Positions 43,142-54,835 of a DNA stretch of 64,000 nt are shown one piece after another. How positions within the stretch are numbered: position 1 is the first letter of the stretch; each line of letters begins with the position of its first letter. The translations under genes and the position numbers were made by a program. The DNA is taken from assembly GCA_030568195.1 (NCBI GenBank), contig JAJLTO010000002.1:1674001-1738000 (forward strand). Reading direction: 5' to 3'. This DNA is from Dipodascopsis uninucleata var. uninucleata (lineage: Eukaryota > Ascomycota > Lipomycetes > Lipomycetales > Lipomycetaceae). Below the pieces are notes generated by a model. That model was not told where the DNA came from. It was given only the letters and a program-made list of their open reading frames with translations, and ran no database searches.

Positions 43142-43776
43142 ATGAAGTACCAAGTGTCTCAAAGAACAATCACTGAGGAAAATACTTTCTGGCCAGAGTA
43201 AAGATTCGAAGTGTAACACATTTAGTTATCGAATATGTGCAAACTTATAGTATTATAAATCACGTGAAATTTCCTACCGAGAAGGGCTCTCAAGGAGAAT
43301 TTCAACTGATATACGAGCCAACTGATTTACGAGCAGAAGGATTAAATCACCAGCAGATCCTCGCCGACATATCTTCAAAGCAGATCATGACAGTCATAAT
43401 CTATATATAAGTAATAGAGCCATTGAAGGATTGCTGCTTGGCAGCAATGTGTTAAGTATTAGTCATTAACTCCTCATATACTCGAATAAACTACATCTAT
43501 ATCTACTCACAAAGATACATATATTACCGAAGCAGAGTGAAACCAAAAATGCTATGCAATGACCTCTCTTAATTAATAGACATGAAATGTAGATAACTTG
43601 TTAAATATCAAAATAGAATGAATCTACTTAAAATCAATATTATGGTCATAAGACTTATACACATAGATGTATATCTATAGAACTGGCAGCAAATGGGCAT
43701 AAAAATTCGTAGTTTAGAGCTCAGAAACCTCGTATATTGCGTCCAACTTGTCTCATGCATCACTAGTAACTGCAGT
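43142..43776. other. PET191 promoter and MED31 3' region
   Basis: 635 nt without any recognisable gene; AT-rich, with many short ATATAT runs. Confidence 0.35.
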
Positions 43777-44355
43777 TCATTGATCGACTAAATCACTTTG
43801 AGCCTGATCAAGGACTGCTGGATTACTTCCAATAGCAGCTGGTCTATAGGGCCCTACGCGCAGCCATTTTGCGTACATGTCATCTATTAACATCTGCGCA
43901 ACATCAGCATGTCTTATATCTTGTCTGAACTGAGGATGTTTCAACAGCGTGAGTATATGCAGACAATTTGGATATCTAGAAGTCAATTCCTGTGGTTAGC
44001 ACATACCTAAACTATTGATTCGTAGATTGACCTAGACATAATATTCTGCCAGCCTACATTAAATACTTCGCATATTCCGGATTTCGCCAGTATTCCATAT
44101 ATTCTAGATAGTTAATGAATCGCTCATCATCGAGATAATCATTTTGCGCAAGGAAGTTGATATATTGTGGATTAGACAAAGACTGTACAAACTACAGTGG
44201 ATGTCAACAATTGTCCTCTTCTATATACAAATACATATCATGATCTGACTTACCTCAAGCTCGACCTCAAACCTAGATGGCGGTATTTCCGTTTGATCTT
44301 TGGTTTCCTGCTGTTTTGAATGGTCCTTGTCGAGAGAGGTTCCTTGACTATCCAT
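43777..44355 (-). CDS. MED31: Mediator complex subunit 31 (Soh1)
   Basis: Exons 44355-44254, 44191-44058 and 43975-43777 (minus strand) join in frame to 144 aa. After a charged N-terminal tail the Med31 core runs [68 protein letters not shown] and [20 protein letters not shown], nearly the family consensus. Med31 belongs to the middle module of Mediator and contacts Med7 to help RNA polymerase II initiation in the nucleus. Both introns are short (62 and 82 nt); the second uses a GTAGGC donor. The gene is divergent from the Scs3-like gene with a 415-nt shared promoter. Confidence 0.95.
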
Positions 44356-44770
44356 GACGCTGATTTATGATTCTGGTAAGTGATAGGTTGTCTGTCAGCT
44401 CAAGTTTATATACGCGAACAAAATAAATGGAGCTTGTCCTTCTCTCTTATCAGACCATTCAAATCTTATTTTTGTCTTAGAGACTATTTAACTGTGAAAT
44501 ATGAGACGGAAATTCTGTCAAAAACAATATTTGAATGTGTAGTGGCTTCAGCCCCGATGACAAAGGATCTTGGGATGTTGTCGTCTCCATAAGTAGACAA
44601 AGATATAGCGAGAGATTTTTTGCATTTAAACTAATTTCAGGCTGGATCTTGACAGTCGACATTTCATGAAAATCCATCTTACTTCGCCCCATAAGTTTAA
44701 TAGGCTCAAGATTATCTTGAAATTCATTGAAAATATCTTGATTCTTACGGATATAATAGAATATATTCAT
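44356..44770. other. Shared promoter of MED31 and the SCS3-like gene
   Basis: 415 nt between divergent starts. The SCS3-like frame stays open upstream to an ATG at 44666, which would add 35 residues. No distinctive element was seen. Confidence 0.4.
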
Positions 44771-45879
44771 ATGGAGCTTACTGATGATGGCAACGCCCAT
44801 AATACTGATGGTGAACATAGATCGGACACATCGTTAAATTATGAGCACAGTCAACTTCCATCTGGCACTGCAGTTCTAGATGAATCAGGTTCAACAACTG
44901 AGGCTGTTAGTCAAGCATCGGATGGTTTACCTCCGCCATACAACAGTGCTGCAGCTTCTGTGACTGAATCTCCAGTATATGAGCTGCAAAGGAAATACTT
45001 AAGAGCTCTTCTAACTTTTGAGCAAATAGGAATTTTTATGATATACCCAACAACGATTTGCCTTGGGATTTTAGTTAGTAAGGTATCAGATATTCCGGAC
45101 AACTATTTCGGAAAGAAAACGAATATATTTAATGTATTTTTCGTAAAGAATGGATGGTTCTGGACGACAATAGTATTTATGATTCACTGTATTCGGCTTC
45201 GAATCTCGGATCCTCGTAAACTGTTAGTAAGATATATTGCAGCAACAGCATGGTGGTTCTTATTCACACAGTGGTTTGCGGGCCCCCCGATTATGGATCG
45301 TATATTTATATCTACTGGCGGAATTTGCGTTGTGGGCGATGAAAAGAAATTGGAAGATATATATGGTGGTGTACATGATATTAGCAGTTCAATTGGGTGC
45401 AGGCATGCAAGAGGCGAGTGGACTGGTGGCCATGATGTCAGCGGGCATGCATTTTTATTGACACACTCAAGTCTGTTCTTGTGGTTTGAAATTCTTCCAG
45501 TCCTCTTAGAAGGGGGAATTTTCCTACGACATGTTAACACAAAGGTATAGTGCATGCAGAAATTTAAGTATCCTCATCATGAAGCAGATATCGGATCTGA
45601 ACGGCAGACGTGATATAGATCGTATCTAATAGCTTCTCTTTTTATAGATAGTTTTCGGGCTGTTAGCAATGTGGTGGTGGATGCTTCTTATGACCTCAAT
45701 CTATTTCCACACGTTTTTGGAAAAGGTAATATTTGATATATAGTAGTCTGTTTAAAAGTAATACTAACCTGAGATAGATTACTGGCTGGATCTGTGGAAC
45801 TCTTTCATGGGTATTTATATATATTATCTGTAGCAGAATTAGTCCTCTAAACTCCATTATTGGCGTTCCTGCCGTCTAA
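44771..45879 (+). CDS. SCS3: FIT family ER lipid phosphatase-like protein (Scs3/FIT2)
   Basis: Exons 44771-45544, 45648-45725 and 45778-45879 join in frame to 317 aa; introns are 103 and 52 nt, the last with an ACTAAC branch. A Ser/Thr-rich N-terminal tail with LPPPYNS precedes about six hydrophobic helices. The FIT signature is present: GGHDVSGHAFLLTHSSL (His221 and His226), and the second conserved His lies in TSIYFHTFLEK (His279). FIT proteins sit in the ER membrane, cleave acyl-CoA or related phosphoanhydrides and are needed for lipid-droplet budding and ER phospholipid homeostasis. An upstream ATG (44666) adds a basic, hydrophobic 35-residue extension; I prefer 44771 (MELTDDG). Confidence 0.92.
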
Positions 45880-46526
45880 TAACGACTATTATTATTTTCG
45901 TTGGATATACTTTATAGAAACCTTTGGGAGTGGATAAACTATCGGGTTAGATAGCCGTGAGTAAATTGAAGAAGCTTCCAACCACGTTTAATTGCATACA
46001 TTAGTTTGCATATATGTGTGCAGATTTCCGCTCATATTTGACTGTGCTAAGATGACTATTGACGGCAGGCAGTGCTGGATCAAATGAATATTGCATAGAT
46101 AATCTGATTGACAAATCGCTGTTTTCTAGCATATGGTTGACTATCTATCTACAGAGATGCATAGCATCATAAATCCTGCATGCAATTTATTGTTTCCACC
46201 ATTTGAAATTCATAGATTCTTTTTTATAATTATTTCAATAATTATACTGTGGTTTTAAGAAGAGCTTGTCAAAGTCCTATCTCTCTGTAAAAGTTCATTT
46301 TACTATATTTATATAATGTCATCTTTTATCACCATATATCATTACCTCGCATGACCATCTTCGCGCCAACTTACCTCGTCTTCGGAATGTTTACGCGCTC
46401 TTTTGAATATTACTCAATGAGTGTTTTGTACCATCATATGTTGCTATAGCAACTAGATAAATTTCCTATTCATTTCCAATCACGTTCCAATTAGCGTTTC
46501 TCTTACGTGTAGTTTAAGTGCCCTGA

Positions 46527-46551
46527 GCCACTCCCGTGTCTCGGGAGTGGC
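46527..46551. repeat. Perfect 10-bp G+C-rich hairpin
   Basis: GCCACTCCCG and CGGGAGTGGC flank TGTCT. The G+C-rich stem stands out from its AT-rich surroundings and lies 46 nt before the heat-shock element. Confidence 0.65.
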
Positions 46552-46597
46552 GTACAGATTGCGTTCGCTTTTCCTAGAGGTAGCAGGAAGCACGTTG

Positions 46598-46610
46598 TTC
46601 TGGAATATTC
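46598..46610. promoter_or_regulatory. Perfect heat-shock element
   Basis: TTCTGGAATATTC is three alternating NTTCN/NGAAN units without mismatch, the canonical binding site of the Hsf1 trimer. The next gene downstream (48382) encodes a TPR-J-domain cochaperone, a plausible heat-shock target, although 1.8 kb away. Confidence 0.55.
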
Positions 46611-47163
46611 GTTACCCGGTGGACCAATTGCTGCGTGCTACATGATTAGAATTTGCTCTAATGTGTTATTATTACGTTAAGAGTTCCCGTGCTTCTGGCA
46701 AAGCAACTTACATAAATGAGAGTACGAGCAACAACAGGCTACGCTCGCGAAAGACACACACATTTTTCTTCAATCTTAGAGAAACAAGCAGGCACATGGT
46801 TCAGAAGTAGTGTTACCTTCAAATCTCGTGTATACTATACTTGATAAAGAGCTAAGGAGCGCGATTGCTGCAACTAGCATGTGCCAGTGCTGTGGTCATC
46901 CACGAGACCGAGTCCTCGTATCTAGAAGTGTGAACATAGTAAACAAAAACGATACGTAGCACGATTCACACAAATTTTGTCCAACTGTCGAATGTGACGC
47001 ATATTCTGATTTTATTTGTCGCTTCTCTAGTTGCTTTTTATTTTATAACTGATCTTGCATAACTGATAACTGTAAATTAGTTGCGATGGCGGGTGGTAGA
47101 CGTGCGAGTTATAGCCTAGTAATGGAACCAGCTGAATATTAGAAACATCAGCTGCTACTACAT

Positions 47164-47189
47164 TTATAACTACGTACATGTAGTTATAA
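47164..47189. repeat. Perfect 10-bp inverted repeat
   Basis: TTATAACTAC and GTAGTTATAA flank GTACAT. A related CATGTAGTTGTAAT copy follows about 30 nt downstream. Confidence 0.5.
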
Positions 47190-48381
47190 TAATGAAATAC
47201 GGAAAGAGCATGTAGTTGTAATGCTTATTCGCTCGGCGAATGGGTCTTGTTCGTTACAAGTCCAATGGCTGGCCCTACCACTGCATGCATTGCTCCTATT
47301 TAAGGTCTCTCAGTATTATACCACTGGCGGAGGGTTACTTCTCCTTAGAAACTAATGCTGAGCATTAGAGCTCTTAAATAAACCTATTATCGTGCCTTTT
47401 ATTGTATTAACTTGCTCATTTATTCAGAAGACTAAAGAACAGCAAAGAAACATCTGTTTACGTAATATATATCGTTTTCTTATAGGGTTCGCGTCATCAC
47501 CTTAGTCATTATACTTTGACTTAATCTGGAAAACGAGCTCCTGTAGACGCTCGTGCGTATAAAAAAATAACAAATAGGCAATGAGAATAAATTCAGAGGA
47601 AACCAGCCAACCTTCAGTAAAGAACAGAGCAGTCACTGCATTTTCTTAAAATTACAGATAGCGTCTGGTTGTTAGGATACGAACAAGCGCAGTCATAACA
47701 AAAATAATATATATAGTGCTAGGGGTCCTTTTTCTAACCGCTATTCTTTTCGCTTTGTCATCTACGAAGTCTTCGTGACAGATACATTTCTTTGCTTTTC
47801 TTTCGATTTCTTTCATTTTTCATTTGAAGAAAACTAGAAATTGGAAAAAAATAGTAAAACAATCCGAAAATTATAAAAAACAGTCAAATTGTCAATATAA
47901 GTAGAATATAGCTCAGTGAGGTCTCAACCTTTTAATATCGAAGAGAGGAGGAGGAGTTACCATCCAGAGAATATATACATTATCAGTCTGAGTACACGAC
48001 GCGAGGATAACTGTCAAACATATAATTATATATATAGATATATTTGTCTATATACAAGTATATATTAGTTATCTATTTAGTTTTTTATAGCTATATATAC
48101 GAGTATATGAATTATATGAGAGTCATATTATTCTGTAATCCAGAAGCAGGTCAGAATAGAGAAAATATATGGGTCATATAATTGTATTACTGCAGAAGAC
48201 TATAGGTATCTGATTTTTGCATTTAGAAATAAATAAAGGGCAGAAAAAGAAAGTGCTCAAAGCAGTGCAGATTAATCAAGTGTGGTATAAGAATCATAAG
48301 TTTGGTCAAAGGAGGATAGCAATTCTGTTGAGATAATAGTGTAATCTACGAGAAGGAAAAGCGAAGAACAAAACAGTAAAC

Positions 48382-49947
48382 ATGAGTGAGGATACGGTTA
48401 TGAGAGATGCTTCGGTAGGTATGACCGCCGAAGATTATAAAGCTCAAGGAAACGCCTTTTATAAGTCTGGAAACTACTCTAAAGCTATTGATGGCTACAC
48501 AAGTGCAATAGAAGCAGATCTCAATAATCCTATATATAGAGGAAATCGCAGTATGGCCTATATGCAGCTAGGTATGTATTCTAACGCTCTGGAAGACTGC
48601 AGAAAAGCATTAGAGTTGAGTGAAGGCGTGGAAGAATATACATCCAATATACCAAAGACACTACTTCGTATTGGAAAAATACAAACAGCGCTCGGGCAGT
48701 ACGAAGAAGCTAAGGAGACATTTTCCAAAATCTCACCTTCACCAAGTTCCGCTGATGTACAGCCCGCTTATGACATGTCGAGGTATATGTCTCAAGCTGA
48801 AGCCATGGTATCTGCTGGCAATTGTGGTCTAGCGCTCCATTCTCTCAATGGCGCAGAGAAATTGCTAGGTCTAAATGTGGTGGCTCCTAGAAAATGGAGA
48901 CTATTGAAGTGCGAATGCTTAATTTCTACCGGTGAATATGAGCAGGCTGCTTCAGTAGCGGTTAATTTGCTGCGAGAAGATAAGCAGGATTCGGACGCTC
49001 TGGTGCTCCGGGGTAGAGTCCTGTATGCCCAAGGTGAAAACCAATTAGCCGCTTCCCATTTTATGGAGGCCCTTCGAGTTGATCCTGACCATAAACAAGC
49101 TCGAGAATTACTTAAGAGAAGTAGAGAGATAGAAAAGAAGAAGAATGATGGTAATGATGCATTTAAGCGTGGTAATTTACAAGCTGCTCTGGACCTTTAT
49201 ACTGGGGCCCTTAAGGTGGACGAGTCAAATAAAGGTACAAACTCCAAGTTATACTCCAACAGGGCTACTGTGTACATGAGGCTTGGCAAATTTGAAGACG
49301 CAGTTTCTGATTGTGATGCTGCGCTTGAACTTGATCCCAATTACATTAAAGCTAGACGTACGAAGGGTCGTGCTTTAGGTAAGCTTGAACGCTTTGAAGA
49401 AGCTTTACAAGAGTTCCAAAAGGCACTTGAAGCCGATCCTTCTGACTCCAACATTAGGGCTGAAATTCAAGAAATGGAATTGGAAGTAAAGAAATCCAAA
49501 CGTAAAGATTACTATAAAATTCTGGGCATCTCTAAGAGTGCTGATGATATGGAGATAAAAAAGGCGTATCGCAAGATGGCCTTACTGTATCATCCAGATA
49601 AGAATCCTGACGATCCTGCTGCACAGGAAAAGTTCAAGGATGTCGGAGAGGCCTATGAAATTCTTTCGGATAGCCAAAAGCGTGCTCGGTATGATTCAGG
49701 CGTAGATCTACAGGATCCTAATGGAATGTATGGTGGTGCTGGCGGAATGAGTGCAGAGGTTGATCCTTCAGTCCTTTTTCAGATGTTTGGTGGTGCTGGC
49801 GGAGCCAACGGGTTTCCTCCCGAATTCATGCATCAATTTGGAGGAAGTGCTGGTGGTTCTCCCTTTGGTGCTCAATTTGGAGGTGCTGGTGGAGGCAATC
49901 GACGAGGTCAACCACGAGGGTTTTCATCCGGTTTCTATACCTATTAA
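48382..49947 (+). CDS. TPR-J-domain cochaperone (DNAJC7/TPR2-like)
   Basis: Single exon, 521 aa. Tandem TPR helices fill residues ~14-365, opening [20 protein letters not shown] and repeating the GN-hairpin pattern ([60 protein letters not shown]). A C-terminal J domain (about 375-440, [20 protein letters not shown]) has the HPD triad at 404-406 for stimulating Hsp70 ATPase. A Gly/Phe-rich tail with GGAGG repeats closes the protein. DNAJC7-type proteins shuttle clients between Hsp90 and Hsp70 in the cytosol and nucleus via their TPRs. The 5' region carries a perfect heat-shock element. Confidence 0.93.
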   Translation: MSEDTVMRDASVGMTAEDYKAQGNAFYKSGNYSKAIDGYTSAIEADLNNPIYRGNRSMAYMQLGMYSNALEDCRKALELSEGVEEYTSNIPKTLLRIGKIQTALGQYEEAKETFSKISPSPSSADVQPAYDMSRYMSQAEAMVSAGNCGLALHSLNGAEKLLGLNVVAPRKWRLLKCECLISTGEYEQAASVAVNLLREDKQDSDALVLRGRVLYAQGENQLAASHFMEALRVDPDHKQARELLKRSREIEKKKNDGNDAFKRGNLQAALDLYTGALKVDESNKGTNSKLYSNRATVYMRLGKFEDAVSDCDAALELDPNYIKARRTKGRALGKLERFEEALQEFQKALEADPSDSNIRAEIQEMELEVKKSKRKDYYKILGISKSADDMEIKKAYRKMALLYHPDKNPDDPAAQEKFKDVGEAYEILSDSQKRARYDSGVDLQDPNGMYGGAGGMSAEVDPSVLFQMFGGAGGANGFPPEFMHQFGGSAGGSPFGAQFGGAGGGNRRGQPRGFSSGFYTY

Positions 49948-51224
49948 ATGGTGTAGTCAAGGATAAGAATGAGCGTAGTGAAACAAGCAAGAGAATCGCT
50001 TTTGATGTAGAGCTTTAGGAAACAGAATTAAGCGATAGTTTTCCCTATGTTTGAATAAAATTATAGAGCATGGACATATGCTGGTTTAAGTACATGTATA
50101 TGTCTCTGTGTGTATATGTACGTGAATTTTTGCATCTGCTTATATGTTTTACTGTATCTTTTCTCCATCCTTCAATTGTATAAATGTTTTGTTTTAGTAT
50201 GCAATACGTTTAACGTTCAGTATTTTCGTCTTGATTTTCTTACTCAAGCAGAGTATAAAATTTAAATGTAGGAGGTCAAAATTCTTTTTCATTGGGCTCG
50301 AGTTTTAATTTGTACTGGTTATAATAATTTCTACTTTCCTTTTGAAGATAGTTTGTTATCCCCTTCATTTATATGTTATTCAAGAGCTGTCCGTATTATT
50401 TACCGAGTTTCTGCGTATTTCATTATGATTCTATTGAGCTGATTTCTTTCATTGTGTATTCCAAAATGTTTTGGTCTTTGTGCTAATTAATACCAGGTAT
50501 CTATCTATATATTTGCATAAAAGCTTATCTGTCATTTATATTTCTACGTGAATTGGCCACTTATTAAGTTTATTTGTTGTAAGCAAGCAGAAGTGTGATA
50601 AAATAGAATATAATACTACTCTACTTTATGTCTTGTTCTCTCTTTTCATGACAAAAATGAGGAGTTGTAATGCGAAAGTATACAATTGAGTAGACAAATC
50701 TTAATTATGCATACTCTATTTCTTTTGGCATGTATATCAGCATATGTAACTTTTGTTGATCTTACGGCAAGCCCGTTTAATAATAGAGCCTCACTAAATA
50801 ACAAGACTTTTGGTCATCAGTATATGGTTAAACGTACTCTAGTGCTATACTCGTCCTTGAAAGTAAATAGAGCATCTCAATACTTTGTTATACAGTCATT
50901 TATTCTTCCCTCGTGAAATCTGATAACTTTTGACTCGAGCGTTGCGAACCAAAATTGATCTTTAAGCCGCGTATGCGCGTATACGCCGCATTACCAGTGA
51001 GTTGTAAGAGGTAACGCGTCAAGGTTTGTTTACTCTATTCAAGGGTTTGAAGATTACTCAAATATCCTCAAACAACGCAATCGTTCCCAATATTTCCAAT
51101 TTCTAGAACTTTTTTTCTTCATTATGGACTAAATCCTAGTAATATACTGGGAATCATAAAAGTATATGTATTTTTAGTGTAGTTTGAAGTATGCTAATGC
51201 TTAATAGCCGAAAGAGTGAAAAAA
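49948..51224. other. 1.3-kb gap downstream of the J-domain gene
   Basis: AT-rich 3' region, then the promoter of the 51225 gene. A 69-codon ORF (50707-50916) with a signal-peptide-like start MHTLFLLACISAYVTF and one Lys-Arg pair could be a small secreted peptide, but its size and composition are also compatible with chance. No other feature is seen. Confidence 0.4.
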
Positions 51225-53477
51225 ATGTCAGGATTGTCATCCCCGACACCTCTATGGACTACTGCGAAGTGCCATCGAACAATTAGACCACTTCGCTCAA
51301 AAATACAGGCCCTTAAGTCATTATTGGAGAGATATCCTTCATTATCACAGGATCGAAGGGAATTAGATAACGATCACATTTCAGAGTCGCTTGGTTTATC
51401 AAATGTAGATAGTGCAAGCAGACGTCATGCAACAAAGTATTCTTCTAGGTCACATAACAAGTGGTCGAATGGAACGACATCTTCTGGGATACAAAGTAGC
51501 AGAGGAGGCTCTATGTCAAAGGATCCTCTAATGAAATCGGAGCTGACAACCAAAAAAAAATTGATATACAGATTGGAGGATCTACTAGTCAACCTGAAGG
51601 AAAGAGCTTCCACAGAAGTATTTATTAGTCAGCGATCAATCGTTCATGCATTCAATCAGTTTCTCACTTTGTCGTTTGTTAGCCCGATGACCTTAGCTCA
51701 GAAGTGTGCCTTCGATATAGGAAAATGCATTGTGCATACGCATGGAAGCGTATCCGAGGATGATTGGTATGACGCTTCTCCTGTACTTAAGTTTTATAAG
51801 AGATATATTGTCATAGGGCATGGTGTGTCTCTTCTTGCTGCGGACGCAGAAATTTGCAAAGATATTCTGCCATGTTTGGTTCTAGTTAGTATTGAAAAGG
51901 ATGCACCTGAGGCAGGATTAGTGTTGTTGCGCAGTTTATTGGAGATCAATACACTAGAGTTTATTTTGGATAATCTAGGATTTCTACTGTTTTCCTGTCA
52001 GCAATTGAAGCTGTCTACATTGATCCTGCTTAACTACTCAGTTCACAGACTTTCTCTTGATGTAATACTAGATCCCCGCTTTCTAGAGTTATTTTATTCC
52101 ATTGTTGACTTAAATAACAATGGTGTTAGCATATGCGATTCGAATCTCCGAGATGCTGTTAGGTCAATATTCATTTTCTGCTGTAAGGAATCGAACAAAA
52201 CGGGTTCTCGGCAAAAAGTCGACAATGTTCTACTAAAATTGATATCAGCATTGATCAACAATGACAAGTCGTCGTTTGATTTGGAGTTCTGTGAGTCATT
52301 GGTGGATATAACAGTACACCATAAACAAAATAGGATTGATCTTCCCAGTACCTGGAAATACTTGTGTCTCTGGATATGCCATTACGGCAAAGACATACCA
52401 CCGCAATTCCTTGATCATTACAAAGCCACTTACGAGAGTCCTTGGTCAGGATTTTCTTTTACTAGGAATTTGAGAGAAGCAGTAGTCACCACATTTTCCG
52501 AATTTGAAATAGAAATTCAGCCAATTGTCGAACTGTTACTTCCTAAGATTCCGCGACTAGCAGTGGTTCTTTCATTTACATATGCTGCAAAGGTGTGCAC
52601 ACCAGAAGTGATAAACTGGAGCAATTCAGTTGAAAAAAAAGCTCTCAATCTCGATAGAGATCTCTGCTCAAAAAACTGGAGTTTCGACGAGTCAATTGGT
52701 GAATGGGTTGAGCTCAGATCCGCAGATTCGCCGCTTAGTCTTCTTAAAAATTTAATTGTCGAAAATAATGAAGGCTCTGAGCCAGATGAGAATGACAGAG
52801 GAGTAGAAGAAAGTGAGGATGATGAATTATGTCGAGTTGGCATAGATTCCTCGCAAGCTCTCTCGTCTCAGCAGTATGAATTCAAAAGGGATAACAAGCG
52901 TTTCGCTAAACCGCCATCGTCGGTCGTTAAACTTACTCCAAGATCTAGCAAAAGAGTAAGAGAAAAATATTTTAAACTGCTGTCCACTCCAGGTAGTTTA
53001 ACGGCTTCCAGTAAACTCGCGAGGCATTCTTCAAAACATTTGTGGATCGATTCTAGCAAAGCAAGCAGGAAGGAAAATAGAGGATATATCAGCGATGGTG
53101 AGATCAATGCTATTCGAGATGAAATTTACCACATTGACGATAATGATGATGATTATGAATTAACAAGCTCTCCTCTCCGGGGCCGCCAGAGGTTCCCTTC
53201 AGGCAATGACCGACTAGAAACCAAGGTCAATGTTGTAAAGAGAAAAGCTGCGGATAATTTAGATAATACTATTGAATATTACACAGATGTCGACGAACTC
53301 TCGTTTACTTCGAGCCAAAATCAATTACAAGCACAATCTGCTCAACAAATAATATTTGGGAAACGTCAGAAGCATCTGGACTCGGATCCAATATACAGCA
53401 AAAGCAATGGCATCGCGGAAGTTAGTAGCAAAAAGCAGATGCTGTTTTCAGAAGACGATGAGCTCTTCTTTCTATAG
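51225..53477 (+). CDS. Unrecognised 750-aa protein, probably nuclear
   Basis: Single exon; the first ATG (51225, MSGLSSPTPLWTTAKCHRTI) is preferred over the longer open frame. The N-terminal SPTPLWTTAKCHRTIRPLRS segment seems characteristic of a conserved fungal family that I cannot name. Residues ~110-460 are helical and hydrophobic without a recognised domain (HEAT/ARM-like in appearance, e.g. LVLLRSLLEINTLEFILDNL). The C-terminal ~270 residues are Ser/Asp/Glu/Lys-rich, with acidic clusters (DENDRGVEESEDDE) and basic patches such as TPRSSKRVREKYF, and a final SEDDELFFL. Composition suggests a nuclear regulatory or genome-maintenance protein; that is inference. Confidence 0.65.
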   Translation: MSGLSSPTPLWTTAKCHRTIRPLRSKIQALKSLLERYPSLSQDRRELDNDHISESLGLSNVDSASRRHATKYSSRSHNKWSNGTTSSGIQSSRGGSMSKDPLMKSELTTKKKLIYRLEDLLVNLKERASTEVFISQRSIVHAFNQFLTLSFVSPMTLAQKCAFDIGKCIVHTHGSVSEDDWYDASPVLKFYKRYIVIGHGVSLLAADAEICKDILPCLVLVSIEKDAPEAGLVLLRSLLEINTLEFILDNLGFLLFSCQQLKLSTLILLNYSVHRLSLDVILDPRFLELFYSIVDLNNNGVSICDSNLRDAVRSIFIFCCKESNKTGSRQKVDNVLLKLISALINNDKSSFDLEFCESLVDITVHHKQNRIDLPSTWKYLCLWICHYGKDIPPQFLDHYKATYESPWSGFSFTRNLREAVVTTFSEFEIEIQPIVELLLPKIPRLAVVLSFTYAAKVCTPEVINWSNSVEKKALNLDRDLCSKNWSFDESIGEWVELRSADSPLSLLKNLIVENNEGSEPDENDRGVEESEDDELCRVGIDSSQALSSQQYEFKRDNKRFAKPPSSVVKLTPRSSKRVREKYFKLLSTPGSLTASSKLARHSSKHLWIDSSKASRKENRGYISDGEINAIRDEIYHIDDNDDDYELTSSPLRGRQRFPSGNDRLETKVNVVKRKAADNLDNTIEYYTDVDELSFTSSQNQLQAQSAQQIIFGKRQKHLDSDPIYSKSNGIAEVSSKKQMLFSEDDELFFL

Positions 53478-53811
53478 TACTTATCGACCTAGTAATTATG
53501 ATCTAACTAGTTAAGAATCTTTGAGTCGGCGAATAACAGAATAAGTTAATGCTATTATTATTATTATTGTTGTTGGTGACCTCAAGCCCTTGTAGATATT
53601 CTGTCTCAATTATAAATATGCGCTATTTTCCCAGATGCAACTAGATTTTTGGGTTTGCTGCTTATTGGGAGTTAAACCAAAGTTTTCACAGTTTAGAAAA
53701 TAATTTGGTCGTACTATACTTATACCTCCTAACAAATTGCGCTCCTGTAATGGGTATTATGAGCGCGAGCATCAGAAAAATATTCTCATAATATTAAGCA
53801 ACGGAGATATT
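53478..53811. other. Gap between the 51225 gene and RRG9
   Basis: 334 nt with a TAT/TTG triplet run (about 53553-53576). The RRG9 frame remains open upstream of its ATG but lacks another ATG start. Nothing else is seen. Confidence 0.35.
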
Positions 53812-54536
53812 ATGAAGTTTAATATGCTTACTGGTTTCCCTATAGTGGGGCTTTTAAAGAGCAGAAAGCTAAGTAGAGACTTGAATTTAGTCTCACCTAT
53901 CGTACGCAGAATGTGTAATTCACGACCCGCGCTACAGGACCAGAAAGATGGTGCAGATGCAAAAAACAAAGAGAAGGAAAAGGAAGATGGCCTATTAGCA
54001 TTGAAGAAAACAAAGACGAGAACATCGGAGAAATGGATCCTTCCTGATCCAAATGTTCTTCCTCCCGGCTCATCTGAGGTACAGGAGAATATGTCAAAAC
54101 TACAAAAACTACCTCTAAACTGGCGAAAAGATAAAACGTTACCGATGTGGAAGCGACAAGCATATGCCATGCAAGAGAAGTTGAAGGGAGCAAAATGGGA
54201 GCCAAGAAAGAAAGTATCGCCAGAAGGAAGAATGGCTTTACGGATGTTCAAGCAAGAGGTATGTTTTAATAATATTTTATTCTGCGAGTCACATACTGAC
54301 TAATGACTTTTGACTTTTGATAGTACCCTGAAATCAAATCATCAGAGCTAGCCAAGTTTTTCGGAATATCACCAGAATCAATGAGAAGAATATTGAGGAG
54401 TAAGTTTCAACCGCAATCGACTGAAGAACTAGACGCAATAGGTCAAAGATGGGCCAAACGGAAAGAAAAGATCCTAGATCATTGGGAGTCGATAGGAAGA
54501 ATAAAACGAAAGGACAAGGATGGCACAAAACAGTGA
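53812..54536 (+). CDS. RRG9: Rrg9/Neugrin-type mitochondrial protein
   Basis: Exons 53812-54258 and 54324-54536 join in frame to 219 aa (65-nt intron, GTATGT/ATAG). The N-terminal ~45 residues are basic with hydrophobic residues (MKFNMLTGFPIVGLLKSRKL), consistent with a mitochondrial presequence. A charged linker follows, then LPMWKRQAYAMQEKLKGAKW and the diagnostic block SPEGRMALRMFKQEYPEIKS, SSELAKFFGISPESMRRILR and SKFQP, a helix-turn-helix-like region across the splice. Rrg9 is needed for respiratory growth and maintenance of mitochondrial DNA; human neugrin acts in mitochondrial rRNA function. The start could also be the ATG at 53824. Confidence 0.88.
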
Positions 54537-54835
54537 TGGCTAAGAGATCACATAGGAATATACCTTACTGTAAATAGATTTTATATTTATTCAATTCATT
54601 AAGTTTAAACTGGTAGCAGTAATAGAATTACAATAATATGCATACGATGAAAGATTGAGAGCAATGTAAAACAAAGTCCAAATAAATATTAATCGCACTA
54701 AAATATCGAACAAAGCCAGTGTACTCAATGTCTATAGAGCAGGATATAACTGGACTAATATCTTATTTTTGTCGGCCTGATTCTCTTGCTAGTATTATGG
54801 TCTTTTGATAACATTGTTAACATACTAATAAGTAG

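Larger units (their letters stand above)
45880..48381. other. 2.5-kb gap upstream of the J-domain gene
   Basis: No open frame of note occurs. It holds a perfect 10-bp hairpin (46527-46551), a perfect three-unit heat-shock element (46598-46610), a 10-bp inverted repeat (47164-47189) and T/C-rich then TATA-rich stretches (about 47790-48130) close to the cochaperone gene. Much of it is probably promoter plus a long leader. Confidence 0.5.

Noticed and set aside
44666-44770. Longer start of the Scs3-like protein
   Set aside because: The 35 added residues are basic and hydrophobic, unlike the hydrophilic tail expected; kept only as an alternative.
50707-50916. 69-codon ORF with signal-like start and one Lys-Arg pair, considered as a pheromone precursor
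   Set aside because: Only one dibasic site, no repeated peptide and no CaaX end; size compatible with chance.
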